Below, in pieces: positions 6,764 to 7,579 of a stretch of 7,579 nucleotides of DNA (position 1 is its first letter; the number at the start of each line of letters is the position of its first letter). The stretch spans positions 1-7,579 of the forward strand of contig REEF01000425.1 of NCBI GenBank assembly GCA_007695205.1. Direction: 5' to 3'. Made by a program: the position numbers and the translations under genes. The notes below the pieces were generated by a model. The model made no database searches and was not told the origin of the DNA. It worked only from the letters and a program-made list of their open reading frames with translations. This stretch comes from Planctomycetaceae bacterium (GTDB lineage Bacteria; Planctomycetota; Planctomycetia; Pirellulales; Pirellulaceae).

Positions 6764-7513
6764 GTGCTTGTGGCTGCGTCGACGGAGTGTTTTCGTGATT
6801 TGCCCCTGGTAGATGCCATCAATCGCATCATCGATTTGGAGTACAGCCACATCGAGATCGCGATTCATGAAGGCGGCCAGCAACTCAAGCCGTCGCAGGT
6901 GGCGGAGGATCTGGTCGGATCGGTCAGCTTGGTTCGCGATACGCATCGCGCCTCGATCGTTTCGTACAGCATCGAAATCCAGCCAACCGATGAAGCCCAT
7001 TACGAGCAATTCGCTGCCTGTTGCCGACTGGCAAAAGCCACCAAAGTTGTGACGCTGACCGTTCCTTCCGGGGAGCTTGGGACACCGTTTAACAAGGAGG
7101 TCGAGCATCTACAGCGATTGGTTACTTTGGCGGAATCCGAAGGGGTTCGGATCGGGATCAAGAGCCAGGTGGGGCGCTTGTCGGAGGACCCGGATACGGT
7201 CAAGGTCTTGTGTGACAATGTGCCAGGATTGGGTCTGACGTTGGATCCGAGCCACTACATTTGCAATCCGTTGGGACCACGCAACTACGATCGCTTGATT
7301 CCCTACGTCTTCCACGTGCATTTGCGGGACACCACGCCCACCGAACTGCAAGTGCGGATCGGTCAGGGCGAAATCGAATATGGCCGCTTGGTGAGCCAGT
7401 TGCGTCAGGTGAAATACGACTTGGCGCTCGGCGTACACCTAGCCGAGTTGCCGGGGGTGGATCACATGGTCGAGATGCGTAAGATGCGTCTGCTATTGGA
7501 GAGCCTGCTTTAG
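6764..7513 (+). CDS. Sugar phosphate isomerase/epimerase-like TIM-barrel protein (AP endonuclease 2/xylose isomerase-like fold)
   Basis: This 249-residue cytoplasmic protein has the order of motifs of the xylose isomerase-like TIM-barrel family, whose members isomerise or epimerise sugars and polyols or act as hydrolases, usually with a divalent metal. The N-terminal DAINRIIDLEYSHIEIAI (17-34) fits the first barrel strands. LTLDPSHYI (158-166) supplies the expected Asp161 and His164, HVHLRDT (184-190) supplies His186 and Asp189, and LGVHLAE (222-228) ends with the late Glu228. The early metal-ligand glutamate, normally in an EN/EP motif after a strand such as GVRI, is replaced: the segment is GVRIGIKSQ (127-135), with Lys133 at or near the expected place. 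The protein may therefore have altered metal binding or no isomerase activity. The GTG start is supported by a strong ribosome site. The substrate cannot be told from sequence alone, and the neighbours give no metabolic hint. Confidence 0.8.
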   Translation: MLVAASTECFRDLPLVDAINRIIDLEYSHIEIAIHEGGQQLKPSQVAEDLVGSVSLVRDTHRASIVSYSIEIQPTDEAHYEQFAACCRLAKATKVVTLTVPSGELGTPFNKEVEHLQRLVTLAESEGVRIGIKSQVGRLSEDPDTVKVLCDNVPGLGLTLDPSHYICNPLGPRNYDRLIPYVFHVHLRDTTPTELQVRIGQGEIEYGRLVSQLRQVKYDLALGVHLAELPGVDHMVEMRKMRLLLESLL

Positions 7514-7528
7514 AGTCTTCACCTGTAG

Positions 7529-7551
7529 GATGCCTGCACGGTGCGCGCATC
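7529..7551. repeat. Hairpin just downstream of the TIM-barrel gene
   Basis: GATGC (7529-7533) pairs with GCATC (7547-7551) and inner GCAC (7536-7539) pairs with GTGC (7541-7544), with a two-base internal mismatch between the stems. It starts 16 bases after the stop codon and is followed by only TTT, so it is at best a weak terminator. Confidence 0.4.
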
Positions 7552-7557
7552 TTTGTA

Positions 7558-7578
7558 GGTTGGGACTCCGTCCCGACC
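7558..7578. repeat. Palindromic element at the right edge, REP-like candidate
   Basis: GGTTGGGAC (7558-7566) pairs with GTCCCGACC (7570-7578) through nine pairs, one a G-U wobble, around a three-base TCC loop. The sequence TGTAGG precedes it at 7554-7559 and also the previous hairpin at 7524-7529, giving a 30-base spacing. This looks like a dispersed intergenic palindrome, and the unit may continue past the window edge. Confidence 0.5.
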
Positions 7579-7579
7579 G

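Noticed and set aside
1..7579. A mobile element, CRISPR array, toxin-antitoxin pair or defence island
   Set aside because: No transposase, integrase, spaced direct-repeat array, tRNA-linked attachment site or defence-family protein is visible on either strand.

Overview
The window looks like a stretch of chromosome from a Gram-negative bacterium, most likely a planctomycete of the Pirellulaceae type. The clues are a BBP2/OmpL-like beta-barrel porin (a family abundant in planctomycetes), genes that often lack a strong Shine-Dalgarno site, long intergenic spacers, and short palindromic elements between genes. This placement is inferred from gene character; no rRNA or other taxonomic marker is present.

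Layout. Positions 1-3746 carry four genes on the minus strand. Read in the direction of transcription they are: a single-pass membrane serine protease of the SppA (S49) family (3746-2649), a secreted outer-membrane porin (2390-1056), the nickel chaperone hypA (906-538), and the nickel-inserting GTPase hypB, which overlaps hypA by 23 bases and runs off the left edge. A 352-base divergent spacer (3747-4098) follows. It holds two near-identical GTTAAC-centred repeats exactly 100 bases apart and two consecutive hairpins just ahead of the next gene. Two genes then lie on the plus strand: a 712-residue mechanosensitive channel of the MscS family with a long periplasmic coiled-coil extension (4099-6237), and, after a 526-base spacer with no convincing gene, a 249-residue sugar-phosphate isomerase/epimerase-like TIM-barrel protein (6764-7513). 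The right edge carries two adjacent hairpins, each preceded by TGTAGG, which resemble a dispersed palindromic repeat.

How the genes work together. hypA and hypB form a translationally coupled pair that delivers nickel to a NiFe hydrogenase (or another nickel enzyme); the rest of that maturation cluster should lie to the left of the window. SppA, the porin and the MscS-like channel are all cell-envelope proteins, but nothing in the sequence ties them into one pathway. The TIM-barrel protein appears independent.

I found no mobile element, CRISPR array, tRNA, rRNA or defence system. The gene content is mostly recognisable housekeeping and envelope functions. The points most worth a second look are the loss of one expected metal-ligand glutamate in the TIM-barrel protein, the altered metal-site surroundings in HypB, the large periplasmic part of the channel, and the structured non-coding elements around it.
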